Origin: Acetobacter fallax | GTDB taxonomy: Bacteria > Pseudomonadota > Alphaproteobacteria > Acetobacterales > Acetobacteraceae | DNA: 64,000 nucleotides | Assembly (NCBI RefSeq): GCF_011516735.1 | Contig: NZ_WOSX01000008.1 | Coordinates: forward strand, 57,424-121,423 | Direction of reading: 5' to 3' | In this document: piece after piece, positions 39,045-48,075 of the stretch | Position numbering within the stretch: the first letter of the stretch is position 1 | Layout: every line of letters starts with the position of its first letter | Position numbers and translations under genes: made by a program | The notes under the pieces: generated by a model | Databases searched by the model: none | What the model was told of the DNA's origin: nothing | The model's input: only the letters and a program-made list of their open reading frames with translations

Positions 39045-39079
39045 GAAAGACAAGTAAAAATCAAAGACATTTTCCTTAA

Positions 39080-39130
39080 CAAATCAGGATGCAGGGGCCG
39101 CTGGCCCCTGCCGGATCTCAGGGCGACACC
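39080..39130. repeat. Dispersed intergenic repeat, copy 5
   Basis: AAATCAGGATGCAGGGGCCG then CTGGCCCCTGCCGGATCTCA and GGGCG. It is the reverse-orientation form, directly after the aldehyde dehydrogenase stop. Confidence 0.55.
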
Positions 39131-39271
39131 CGTAAACCCAACGAACAACCAGGAGGCTGCCCTCAGAATGCAGCCCGTGGCCGGCACCCGATCATGCTGA
39201 CCACATCAGGAAAAATCCGTATTCCATAAGTCAGTTTTCCGGAGCAGAGCGGTCGGGGGCTGTCATGCACA

Positions 39272-39787
39272 TCAGTGACGCAGGGCATGGACCAGGTGAG
39301 CGGCAGCCGCTCTGTAATCGTCAAACATCGTGCCGATACAGACAGAGAGATAGAATGCGCAGGCGTAGAACAGTGGCTTCTTCGTCATCAGAACGGCATA
39401 GAAATTTTTTGACAGATCCGAGCAGGCTAAGGAACGTGACAGTTTCACGGCCAGAATACCGAGCAGGGCGCCCGACAGGATATCGGATGGCGAGTGATAG
39501 CCTGAATAGATCCGACCGAAATTAAGAACGATCGCCACGGCATAGGCAGCCCGTCCTGCGACTGGCGAGACACCACTGATCGCGCAGGCAAGACCAAAAA
39601 GGATAGCGGCATGGTCACCTGGAAACGACGACCAGTGATTGAGCGCCTCAGGATCAATGCCTGATGGCACACGAAAATGTAGCGCAGGATCATGCAGTGG
39701 TCGAACATGTATCGGCAGACTAAGCTGCATAACTCTGCTCAGGATACTGGCCCCGACAGCAGCAACCATGCCGGCCAGAAGAGTCAT
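39272..39787 (-). CDS. PAP2-family phosphatase; N-terminus and start codon uncertain
   Basis: 171 residues from the first standard start (ATG 39787). The acid-phosphatase motifs are partly recognisable: RPLHDP, SFPGDHAAILFG (PSGH equivalent) and RIYSGYHSPSDILSG with the catalytic His. The same frame stays open upstream to 40018 and encodes LDNFAKKHEFLNAVFHEIID and further hydrophobic sequence that fits the usual PAP2 N-terminal helices, but this extension has no ATG, GTG or TTG (CTG at 39925, ATA and ATT codons exist). So either a rare start is used or the gene has lost its start. It may dephosphorylate undecaprenyl diphosphate or phosphatidic acid. Confidence 0.7.
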   Translation of the reverse strand: MTLLAGMVAAVGASILSRVMQLSLPIHVRPLHDPALHFRVPSGIDPEALNHWSSFPGDHAAILFGLACAISGVSPVAGRAAYAVAIVLNFGRIYSGYHSPSDILSGALLGILAVKLSRSLACSDLSKNFYAVLMTKKPLFYACAFYLSVCIGTMFDDYRAAAAHLVHALRH

Positions 39788-40055
39788 TTTTTTCGTGGCA
39801 TCTTTTGTGCAGAACCAGCAAAAGACTCTGATTGTAATCAGGAGAATATTTGAGAAAGTATTCCGATCTATTATTTCATGAAATACAGCATTGAGAAATT
39901 CATGTTTTTTGGCAAAATTATCCAGAGATATTAATATAAAATAATCTAGCCACCTTGTATTAAGTGATGATATTAATAAACAAAAATTATTCCAAAAAAT
40001 ATCACAAAATACTGTTTTTTATCAGATGAACCTGAATCTTCATCCAGATAATTAC

Positions 40056-40402
40056 TTATTTGAAATGGCTGCGACTGACATGTAAGGTACGGAAAGACAG
40101 ATATTCAGAGAGTAATAGCCCGATGATTCTGTGGCTATCGCGAGTATCAGGATTGGCCGAATTTCTTCTCAGGACTAAATAATACCCGAAAGTTTTGCTG
40201 CCTCTGCCAGATCCAGGCTCATTCCGGATGTTCTCATCCACAGATGAATCTCCGAAACCTCTGGTATAAATATATGAAGTGTGAGGCTCGTGCATTCCCC
40301 CGGAAGTAAGAACGGTTTTATCCGGAGCTTCTTCAGTGCGCGAACGTCAGCGATCCGCCCGTTCAATGACAGGCGGACGCGAGATCAGAAACGACAGGGA
40401 AG
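40056..40402 (-). pseudogene. Probable decayed gene, frameshifted
   Basis: In one minus-strand frame the sequence reads LRIKPFLLPGECTSLTLHIF then IPEVSEIHLWMRTSGMSLDL and meets TAG at 40175. In the neighbouring frame a protein-like continuation runs on (DTRDSHRIIGLLLSEYLSF) to TAA at about 40056. Together they look like the C-terminal part of one protein broken by a frameshift. I cannot name the family with confidence. The surrounding DNA is AT-rich and otherwise gene-poor. Confidence 0.3.
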
Positions 40403-40441
40403 CAGGCCGGCAGGGCAGGGAACTATCCCGGTCATTCACCA

Positions 40442-40672
40442 TCAGGTATAGGAGAACAACTGCGTAACCGCATCGTTCGTTTTGCCAGCCAGACCCTTGC
40501 GAAACTGTGACACAGCCTGCCGGCGAAGCTCATCGGCCTCTGCCACAACCCGGTTGTGAAGAGACCTGACACTGTCATGAGCCGCATAAAAACGGTGTTT
40601 CCTGCTGTCACGATCAACGATCACAGCACCGAGAAAAATACCATCAATATCAATAGCGTGAGATGCAAACAT
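40442..40672 (-). CDS. Small hypothetical protein
   Basis: 76 residues from ATG 40672 with a plausible folded pattern: FASHAIDIDGIFLGAVIVDR, then a Arg/His/Tyr-rich strand, then an amphipathic helix ending in QLFSYT. No membrane segment or known motif. It sits between degraded genes in a low-GC region, and I do not recognise the family. Confidence 0.45.
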   Translation of the reverse strand: MFASHAIDIDGIFLGAVIVDRDSRKHRFYAAHDSVRSLHNRVVAEADELRRQAVSQFRKGLAGKTNDAVTQLFSYT

Positions 40673-41319
40673 GATTTTTGCCTTACCTGATCCGCATCAG
40701 CGGAGTCTGGCCGGCAGAATCACTGCCGGCGGGTCTGGTGGGGAAGAACACACACAACGGAATTTGCCGAGGCAAACCAACATCGCGTCACGCTCCACAT
40801 TCGCTTTGCTCTGGCAGTCATCGAAACCTGTTCAAATCAGTGCGCCATACCGGCGCCAGGACAGGACGGAGAAAGCCATAACCACGCGCCGCCGTCAACC
40901 ATTCAACTATGACAGGTGTATGACAAAAAAATATACGACACATTATCGTTGTTAATATAAGGCAGCACATAAAAATAAAACGACTACGAAATTATATCGA
41001 TATTAAAAGTATATATCAAAATTCATGCCGAACAGAATCCCCTGTGCCATCCACCACCCCGTCACACGCTGCCCCGATGCGCACACCCCCCTGAAACCCG
41101 GCGCATCCCCACCATTTCAACAATTTCCAGATGTAAATAGCCCCCGGCACCCACCAGCCCTGCAATGGCCGGTCACAACATACCAGCCCATACTCGCGCT
41201 CTCGTGATGCGCATCGCGTCCGTCCGACCCTACATTAACAGACTAATCCGCGATCCCGACCCCAATGGCCATTGTGAAGTCCTGATCGCAAACGCGCAGC
41301 GAAGACAATGGGCAGGGCG
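40673..41319. other. Gene-poor region upstream of the aquaporin-like gene
   Basis: About 650 bases. Positions 40910-41025 are very AT-rich. The short plus-strand frames (40671-40955, 41025-41207, 41165-41533) overlap each other or the channel gene and show nothing protein-like. It probably holds the promoter of the channel gene. Confidence 0.4.
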
Positions 41320-42378
41320 ATGTCAGATCAAAAAAACACCCGGAAGACAGACCAGCAACACAGTCACCTTCATCTGCCTCACTTCCACCTCCCGCACGTC
41401 AAAATTCCCCACATCCACTGGCCCCATTTCCACGTCCACTTCCATGATCGCCCCCTGTCCGGCGAGCCCCACCCCGATCGTCCCTTCCACTGGCGCCTCT
41501 ACTGGTGCGAAGCCCTCGCCACAGCCGTGCTGATGATCGCCGGTCTCACCTGCGTCATCCTCCTCTCGGCCCCGGGGACATATTTCGCCAGCCTCCTCGC
41601 GCCCCACCCGATCATCCAGACCGCCCTCTGCGGCCTCTGTTTCGGCCTTGCCGGAACCCTCGCCGCCATGACTCCATTCGGAAAAGTCAGCGGCGCCCAC
41701 CTCAATCCCTCCGTCACCCTGGCCTTCATGCTGTCGAAAAAAATCGTCTGGATCGACGCCCTCGGCTACATCATCGCGCAAATCCTCGGCGCCATACTCG
41801 GAACCGCCGCCGTCTACGCCGTCGGTGACCTCTTCGCGCCCTGGCACCTGTTCTCAACAGAAGTGAATTACGGCGCGACCATCCCCTACACCAACATCTC
41901 AATCTGGTACGCCCTGGCTTCCGAAATCCTCGTCACCGGCCTGCTGATCGTCACCCTCTACTGGCTCGCCGCCCACCCGCGCCACAAATGGATTACCCCC
42001 TGGATCGGCGGCATCTTCTTCCTCATCATGAACCCCATCACAGCGTGGCTCTCAGGAAACAGCGCCAATTTCGCCCGAACCTTCGGACCAGACCTCTTCG
42101 CCGGCAACTGGAGCGGCCTCTGGATCTATCTCTTCGGCCCCTTCATCGGCTCATCCCTCGCCGTGCTCGCCATCCAGGCTGACCTCTTCGGCAAACTCCA
42201 CCTCATCGAAGCCCGCCTCGTCAATTTCGGCCACCACGGCCGCGTCCCCCACCTCGAAGACCCCGACTTCAAACACGCCGCCCCCGAACATTACGACGCC
42301 TACAGGGATCACCTGGAAAATCACATCGTTAACAAGGCCGGATTGCAGACAAATCCCGCCGCGTCGGTCCCGGAGTAA
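41320..42378 (+). CDS. Aquaporin-like (MIP family) channel with a histidine-rich N-terminus
   Basis: 352 residues from ATG 41320 (ATG 41308 is an alternative). Six membrane segments follow a cytoplasmic N-terminus of about 60 residues that holds 12 His between 14 and 42 in PHxH-type units. The first pore motif is HLNPSVTL at 128-135 (NPS rather than NPA). The second half-helix reads GNSANFARTFGP at 247-258 (NFA in place of NPA). The C-terminus is also His-rich. The changed pore motifs argue for a non-water solute such as a small acid or metalloid. It stands alone. Confidence 0.85.
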   Translation: MSDQKNTRKTDQQHSHLHLPHFHLPHVKIPHIHWPHFHVHFHDRPLSGEPHPDRPFHWRLYWCEALATAVLMIAGLTCVILLSAPGTYFASLLAPHPIIQTALCGLCFGLAGTLAAMTPFGKVSGAHLNPSVTLAFMLSKKIVWIDALGYIIAQILGAILGTAAVYAVGDLFAPWHLFSTEVNYGATIPYTNISIWYALASEILVTGLLIVTLYWLAAHPRHKWITPWIGGIFFLIMNPITAWLSGNSANFARTFGPDLFAGNWSGLWIYLFGPFIGSSLAVLAIQADLFGKLHLIEARLVNFGHHGRVPHLEDPDFKHAAPEHYDAYRDHLENHIVNKAGLQTNPAASVPE

Positions 42379-42604
42379 TATTCCGGAACAGGTGCATGAG
42401 GCCCGCACAGCGCAGGCGCCCCTGAAAACTGGCTGTAATCACAAAAACTACGAACAGCAGGAGCCATCCCGGAATAAAGATCCCCGATACACCCGAAGCC
42501 ACAAACCCGACCGCCCATTTCGTCCTGAACTACCCTCAACACGATATCCACGCTCGCGCCGTGCCTGAAAACGGTGAATTCATCGTTGAAGCCGGCTCGC
42601 AGGC

Positions 42605-44491
42605 CTATCCCGAATGGAAGGGCAGATCTGAACCCCCGCTTCCCACAATCCCCGCCAGCGCCCCCACCAGCCCCGGCTCAGCACCTCCGCGCCGTTCCAG
42701 CCCCCGCAACAACGCCCGCGCCACTGGTCGCGCACCGACATCACCGGCCCGCTCCCACGCCCGCAAAAACACCCGCACCCGCGCCTCAAACCCCGCCGGC
42801 ACCCGCCCGTCCTGCACCGCCTGCCGAACCGCGATCACCTGCATCCCCAGTGTCATCGCCTCCAGATGCCGCCGCATCGCCACGATCAGTTCCTCCCGCG
42901 GAACGCCCTGCGCCGTCCGGACCGTCCGCACCATGCTGTCCGCGTTGTCCGACAACCACTGATACGCCGAAACCCGGCTCCCTAAATCCGCAACAGCCCG
43001 CAGCCGCGTCTCCGTCCACACCCGCGTCCGCCGCACATGCGCATCCGCCCGAAACGGCAGCACAATCCCGAACGTCAGCCGCGCAAACAGCACCGCCGCC
43101 AGAAACGCCGAAGCCCCGTTCAGAAACGAAATCTCGTCAAACCGTCCCATATTGGAAGGCCCGATCAGAACCGGCAGAAACATGTTGAACGAAAAAGCAT
43201 ACCCCGCCGTCGCCGTATTCCGCGCCGCCAGCCCGCCAATCGTCATCGGAACCAGCAACGCCAGAACCAGACATTCCGGCGCCGTCACAGCCGGAATCAC
43301 CAGGAACGCAAACACCCCCGCCACAACAGCGCACCATACCGCTCCGCGAAAAAACGGCGCCGAGGCCAGCAACGGAACCTCCCGCGTCGCCAGCAGCCCG
43401 TAAACCAGCGACACCATCGACACGAACGTCACCCCGGCCGGCCACGCCGTCACCTCCCACACAAGCCACGCTCCGATAATCCCCGCGCAGGCCCGCAATC
43501 CGTTCTGAACAGCTTCCACAGCATGCCGTCGCGACCGCAACCGAAACCGGAACCGATCTCCCCGAACCGGCTCAAGACACGCCTGAACATGTACCCGCGC
43601 CGCCTCAAAATCCCGCTCCAGCGCCACCCCCGCAGGCCGCCCGGACGCCGCCACACCCCGCGCCCGCGCCAGCATCATCAGCAGATCCGCAATCGCCGCC
43701 CGTGCATGATCCGCAAGCCGCGGCGTCTGAGGCGCCATCTCCAGCACATCGAACTCAATCCGCCCGTTCGCCGCCATCAGCTCCGCCAGCAACCGCCCGT
43801 CCGCTTCCGGGTCAGCCCGCCCGTCAACCAGCCGCGTCACCCCGACGGAAACCGACGCACAAACAGCCTCCAGTCGCCCCAGCAGCCGCGCCCGCGCCTT
43901 GTCCTGCAACCCCGGCATAAACAGCATCGCCAGCGTCGCCTCACACACAATGCCAAGAATGATGTAAGTGCCGCGCGACATCGCCACGTCAAACACCTCA
44001 TCCGGCTGAATGATCGCTCCCGTCGCCACAATCGTCGACGTAAAACTCGCCACCAGCAGCCCGTAAGATCGATAACCGTCAAAAAATGTCGCAAAGCCGC
44101 AGCACAGGCCGATCCACAGCGCCAGCGAAACAAAAAACAGTCCTGATGCCTGCGGAAATGCCGCCACCAGCGCAATCGCCGCGAAACACCCCGCAACCGT
44201 CCCCGCAATGCGCCACCGGGCCTTCGAAAGAGACTCTCCTCGCGAGGACTGCGCCACAACCCATACCGTCAGCGGCGCCCATTGCGGACTGTCCAGCTCC
44301 ATCCACATCGCAATCAGCAGCGACAAAGCCGCCGCCAGGGAAGACCGCACCGCAAACGCCAGATCACCGACGGAAGGCGCCAGCAACCACCGCAGCCGCT
44401 CCCCGCCAGGACGCCGAAACCACACGAGCCACGGCAAGGCACCGCTCCCCCCCGGAACAGAATGCCCCACCGAACGCTGCCCCGTGCCCAT
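42605..44491 (-). CDS. FUSC-family (fusaric acid resistance/aromatic acid) inner-membrane exporter
   Basis: 628 residues from ATG 44491, preceded by AAAGGGAGCGA. Two blocks of hydrophobic segments (about 25-165 and 360-480) flank cytoplasmic domains, as in FusC/YccS/AaeB proteins. Family-typical segments are LDSPQWAPLTVWVVAQSSRG, KARWRIAGTVAGC and GLAARNTATAGYAFSFNMFL. The usual periplasmic adaptor and DUF1656 partners are absent here. It is divergent from a marR-family gene that may control it. Confidence 0.88.
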   Translation of the reverse strand: MGTGQRSVGHSVPGGSGALPWLVWFRRPGGERLRWLLAPSVGDLAFAVRSSLAAALSLLIAMWMELDSPQWAPLTVWVVAQSSRGESLSKARWRIAGTVAGCFAAIALVAAFPQASGLFFVSLALWIGLCCGFATFFDGYRSYGLLVASFTSTIVATGAIIQPDEVFDVAMSRGTYIILGIVCEATLAMLFMPGLQDKARARLLGRLEAVCASVSVGVTRLVDGRADPEADGRLLAELMAANGRIEFDVLEMAPQTPRLADHARAAIADLLMMLARARGVAASGRPAGVALERDFEAARVHVQACLEPVRGDRFRFRLRSRRHAVEAVQNGLRACAGIIGAWLVWEVTAWPAGVTFVSMVSLVYGLLATREVPLLASAPFFRGAVWCAVVAGVFAFLVIPAVTAPECLVLALLVPMTIGGLAARNTATAGYAFSFNMFLPVLIGPSNMGRFDEISFLNGASAFLAAVLFARLTFGIVLPFRADAHVRRTRVWTETRLRAVADLGSRVSAYQWLSDNADSMVRTVRTAQGVPREELIVAMRRHLEAMTLGMQVIAVRQAVQDGRVPAGFEARVRVFLRAWERAGDVGARPVARALLRGLERRGGAEPGLVGALAGIVGSGGSDLPFHSG

Positions 44492-44669
44492 TATCGCTCC
44501 CTTTTTGAAAGAGCAGACACGCTGAGCCACGCCACGGCTGCCGTCCAAATGTTTGTCATGATCACATCATAAAGAAAACTTATGACGCCCCCGATTTTTC
44601 AGGCGCCGGCCTGGAAAAGCTGTCGTCACACCTGCTGGTACCAGAGGCTGTAAAGATCGAACTACGGAT

Positions 44670-44770
44670 GAGAGGAGCGCACCCGGCAGGGACCGCTGGC
44701 TCCTGCACCCCGATCTGTTGATCAACAGCCAAAGCAAGCCTTTGCCTGGATTTCAGGGCAGAGCCCCGCC
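44670..44770. repeat. Dispersed intergenic repeat, copy 6
   Basis: Left part: GCGCACCCGGCAGGGACCGC, then TGGCTCCTGCACCCCGATCT. Right part: AAGCAAGCCTTTGCCTGG, then ATTTCAGGGCAGAGCCCCG. Block content matches the other copies. Confidence 0.55.
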
Positions 44771-44834
44771 TGTTTCATGCAGATCAAAGACGCGACCCTT
44801 CGGCGTAATACTGCCGGAATTCACAGACAAAATA

Positions 44835-44850
44835 TTTGCGTCTATGCAAA
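44835..44850. promoter_or_regulatory. Possible MarR operator
   Basis: TTTGC at 44835-44839 and GCAAA at 44846-44850 form an inverted repeat with a six-base spacer, 28-43 bases before the marR-family ATG. The 16-base size fits a MarR dimer site and suggests autoregulation. Confidence 0.4.
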
Positions 44851-44877
44851 CATCGCGTAGGCGCTATTGTTGCGTCC

Positions 44878-45396
44878 ATGAAAAACGAGACCCCTGGCCC
44901 CTCAGCGCCCCCCGACGAGACCCTCGCCACCCGCCTGATGGATGCCCTCAAACCCCTGGTGAGAAACAACCAGGCCGAAATCATGGCCCTCACAGCCGAA
45001 CTCGACCTGACCCTCTCTCAGGGACGAATTCTCCTCGAACTCTCAAAAGCGGAAGAAGATCTGGCGAATACCGACATCGCCACCCGGATCACACTCTCTG
45101 TGGCCGCCACCACGCGCGCAGTCGATGCCCTCTACAGATCCGGCCTGGTCACACGCCGCGAAGACGAAGCCGACCGCCGCATCAAAAGGATCGGACTCAC
45201 AAACCAGGGCCGCGCCATCATCAGCGCAATCATGGAGATCAAACGTCGCTCCGTCGAACGCTTCATCGCCGCCCTCAGCAGCGATGAACGCACAGCGCTG
45301 GACGCCGCCGTGAACACGATCGCAACCCTCACCGCAACCCGCTGGCCCGCAGACCCTGACACCAGCATGTCCTCTTTCCGGGAACCCCGCGCATGA
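44878..45396 (+). CDS. MarR-family transcriptional regulator
   Basis: 172 residues from ATG 44878. The winged helix-turn-helix lies at about 45-110: TLSQGRILLELSKAEEDLAN, then the recognition-helix region ITLSVAATTRAVDALYRSGL and the wing RREDEADRRIKRIGLTNQGR. Such proteins repress drug or aromatic-acid efflux genes and release DNA on ligand binding. The stop overlaps the start of the DHA2 transporter (ATGA), and the FUSC gene is divergent, so both exporters are plausible targets. Confidence 0.9.
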   Translation: MKNETPGPSAPPDETLATRLMDALKPLVRNNQAEIMALTAELDLTLSQGRILLELSKAEEDLANTDIATRITLSVAATTRAVDALYRSGLVTRREDEADRRIKRIGLTNQGRAIISAIMEIKRRSVERFIAALSSDERTALDAAVNTIATLTATRWPADPDTSMSSFREPRA

Positions 45397-46876
45397 ACGC
45401 CATCAGCGAGTCACACCCAGCCTCCGACAAGCTCGACCCACGCCTGCTACGCATCGCCGCCGTCGTCGTCCTCGGCACCTTCATGTCAATCCTCGACACC
45501 ACAATCATCAACGTCGCCATCCGCGAACTGTCAAAAGACTTCCATGTCTCATTGGCCACCACACAATGGATCTCAACGGGCTACATGCTACCGTCATTCC
45601 CCTGACCGGATGGGCCGCCGACCGCTTCGGCACAAAACGCCTCTACATGACATCCATCATCCTGTTCCTCGCAGGCTCCGCCCTCTCCGGCGCCGCCTGG
45701 TCGATGCCCTCGCTCATCCTGTTCCGCATCATTCAGGGCCTCGGCGGCGGCATGATCATGCCCGCCGGAATGATCATCCTCAATCACGCCGCAGGCCCCC
45801 GCCGCATCGGCAGACTCATGGGCATCATCGGCGTGCCCATGCTCCTCGCACCGATCTGCGGTCCCGTCCTCGGCGGCTGGCTGGTCGATAACGTCTCATG
45901 GCGCTGGATCTTCTTCGTGAACCTGCCCGTCGGCGCCATCGCCCTCGCCGCTGCCTGGAAAGTGTTCGAACGGGACGAACCAGGCCCCCACCGCCGGCTC
46001 GACCTGACCGGCCTGCTCCTGCTCTCCCCAGGCCTCGCAATCTTCGTCTTCGGCCTCGCCAGAATCGCCGCCGCCGGCAACTTCAGCTCCACGAGCGGAG
46101 ACGCCTGCGCCATCGCCGGTCTCCTGCTGACCGCAGCCTTCCTCTTCCATGCCGCCCGACACCATGACCCGCTGATCGACGTGCGGCTGTTCACAGGCCG
46201 CACCGTCGGCGCCTCCGCCCTGACAACCTTCCTGTTCGCAAGCGCCTTCTTCGGAATATCCCTGCTCCTGCCACTCTATTTTCAGCTCGTGCGCGGGGAA
46301 ACAGCCTTCGGCGCAGGTCTCCTCCAGGCAGCCCAGGGCCTCGGCGCGATGATCTCCATGCCGCTGGCCGCCCGCCTGACAGACCGCATCGGGGCAGGGA
46401 AGGTCGTGCTCGCAGGCCTCGCCTGTATCGCCGTCGGAACGCTGTTCCTGAGCCGGATCGAAAGCACAACACCCTTCGTGATCATCGAACCGATGCTGTT
46501 CCTGCTCGGCCTCGGAATGGGCGCAACCATGATGCCCGCCATGAGCGCCGCCATGCGCACCCTGCAACGTCACCAGGTCGCCCGCGCCACCAGCGGACTA
46601 AACGTCGTCCAGCGCGTCGGAGGCTCAATCGGCACCACACTGCTCGCCGTCGTGCTGACCCACCAGATGTCCCGCGTCGCCCCGTTGCCAGCCGGCCCCG
46701 CCGTCACCGACGCCCTGCAACAAACCCGCCTCTCAGACCTCAGCCACGCCTTCGGAAACACCTTTCTCTGGGCGTTCCTCATCACCCTGCTGGCCGTCTG
46801 CGCCGCCCTGTTCCTGCCACGAACAAACAGCGCCCCCGCTCACCGCACAGCCCCGTCCAGACCTGCGTCCGAATGA
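45393..46876 (+). pseudogene. DHA2 (EmrB/QacA) drug-efflux transporter with a frameshift after the first membrane segment
   Basis: The first frame (45393-45605) encodes TFMSILDTTIINVAIRELSK, the standard DHA2 start, and runs to QWISTGYML, then PSFP and a stop. The sequence resumes in another frame (from about 45583) with ATVIPLTGWAADRFGTKR and continues without a break to 46876 as a normal 14-segment MFS protein. The expected junction, YMLxLATVIPLTGW, lacks about ten bases, so a small deletion is likely. A restart at ATG 45566 would lack the first membrane helix, so the product is probably non-functional. Confidence 0.85.
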
Positions 46877-47098
46877 CCTCCGGCCCTGCCTCTCACCCCG
46901 GCAGCCTGGCGAGCCATTCGCCAGAGCCAGTGCCCGGGATCAGATCCCCGCCCATAAACATGCGGACCATCAGATCGCGTCCGCCCGGAAAACCCAGGCA
47001 GCCGGCTCAGGATCGGACTCAACGCAGCACCTTCCCATCTTCTTCAAATGTCCACCGCCGCCACCCGTCCGTAACTTAACCGCAACCAGCCCCGCTCC

Positions 47099-48004
47099 CT
47101 AAACCCGATACGCCTCCGTCAGCGACAGCCCGGACACAATCTCCCAGGCACGCACCATCAGCGCCGTCGCAACAGTCTGCTTCACCCGCACGAGTCCCAC
47201 ACCCGGGGCAGGGGAGGGCTCCAGCCGCCGCACCTGCAACGGCCCCCCGTCCGGCAACTCCGCAGGCAGCGCCGCCACCGGTAAAATCGTCGCCAGGCGC
47301 CCCGACAACACCTCCGAATGAAGCAGCTCCAGCGCATTCGTCTCCAGCATCACCGAAGGCGAAACCCCGGCCTCCCGAAAGCATGCATCAACAATCTGCC
47401 GGCTCCGCATCGACCGGCTCAGCAGACACAGCGGCACCGAAGCCGCCTCCGCCCACCCGCAGACACCGCGCCCCGGCAGCGTCATCCCGCCCGCCGCCGC
47501 CAGAACATGCTGCTCGGCATACATTTCCCGCGTCTCAAATGCCCCGTCCACCGGCACCTGGTCGAGATACATCAGCCCGAGCTGAACCCGATGTTCCCGC
47601 AGATCCCGCAGAATATCCCCGCTCGCAAAAACCGTGACCTCAACATGCAGCGCCGGAATCGCCGCCCGCAAACTCTCCAGCAACAGCGGAACAACCTGAA
47701 TCGCCGGCGGCATCACCCCCAGCGAAATCGACCCGCCCGCCACATCCTGCGCAAACGCCGCCTCCTGCCGCAGACTGTCCAGATCAGCCACCGTCTGCCG
47801 CGCCCAGGCCAGAACCCGCTCCCCCTCCGGCGTCAGACCGAACATCCGCCGGTTACGACGCACAATCGTTACTCCCAGCTCATGCTCCAGCTGCCGGATC
47901 GCCGCCGACAACGCTGGCTGCGACACCCCGCAATGCTCCGCCGCCCGTGAAAAATGCCTGTACTGATCGAGCGCAATCAAATATGTCAGTTGCCGTAAAA
48001 ACAC
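47099..48004 (-). CDS. LysR-family transcriptional regulator
   Basis: 301 residues. The N-terminal winged HTH (about 1-65) reads LTYLIALDQYRHFSRAAEHC, then GVSQPALSAAIRQLEHELGV; the substrate-binding domain (about 90-295) is complete. LysR proteins activate nearby genes in response to a small molecule. It lies 71 bases downstream of the TIM-barrel-like gene on the same strand, so the two are probably co-transcribed. The effector is unknown. Confidence 0.92.
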   Translation of the reverse strand: MFLRQLTYLIALDQYRHFSRAAEHCGVSQPALSAAIRQLEHELGVTIVRRNRRMFGLTPEGERVLAWARQTVADLDSLRQEAAFAQDVAGGSISLGVMPPAIQVVPLLLESLRAAIPALHVEVTVFASGDILRDLREHRVQLGLMYLDQVPVDGAFETREMYAEQHVLAAAGGMTLPGRGVCGWAEAASVPLCLLSRSMRSRQIVDACFREAGVSPSVMLETNALELLHSEVLSGRLATILPVAALPAELPDGGPLQVRRLEPSPAPGVGLVRVKQTVATALMVRAWEIVSGLSLTEAYRV

Positions 48005-48075
48005 GTCGGACCCTTCCCGAACCCCGCCACCGATCCCGGCCGGTCATTCCGTCTTCATAGCGGAAAACCATCAGA

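Larger units (their letters stand above)
44492..44877. other. Divergent control region of the FUSC and MarR genes, with repeat copy 6
   Basis: 386 bases holding a copy of the dispersed repeat (about 44670-44770) and an inverted repeat close to the marR-family start. No gene is seen. Confidence 0.5.

Noticed and set aside
42561..44572. Plus-strand frames opposite the FUSC gene
   Set aside because: Arg/Pro/Ala-rich shadows without start signals; the minus-strand exporter explains the region.
44836..44877. Longer start for the MarR gene
   Set aside because: The start at 44836 would place the operator-like repeat in the coding region; ATG 44878 gives the normal length.
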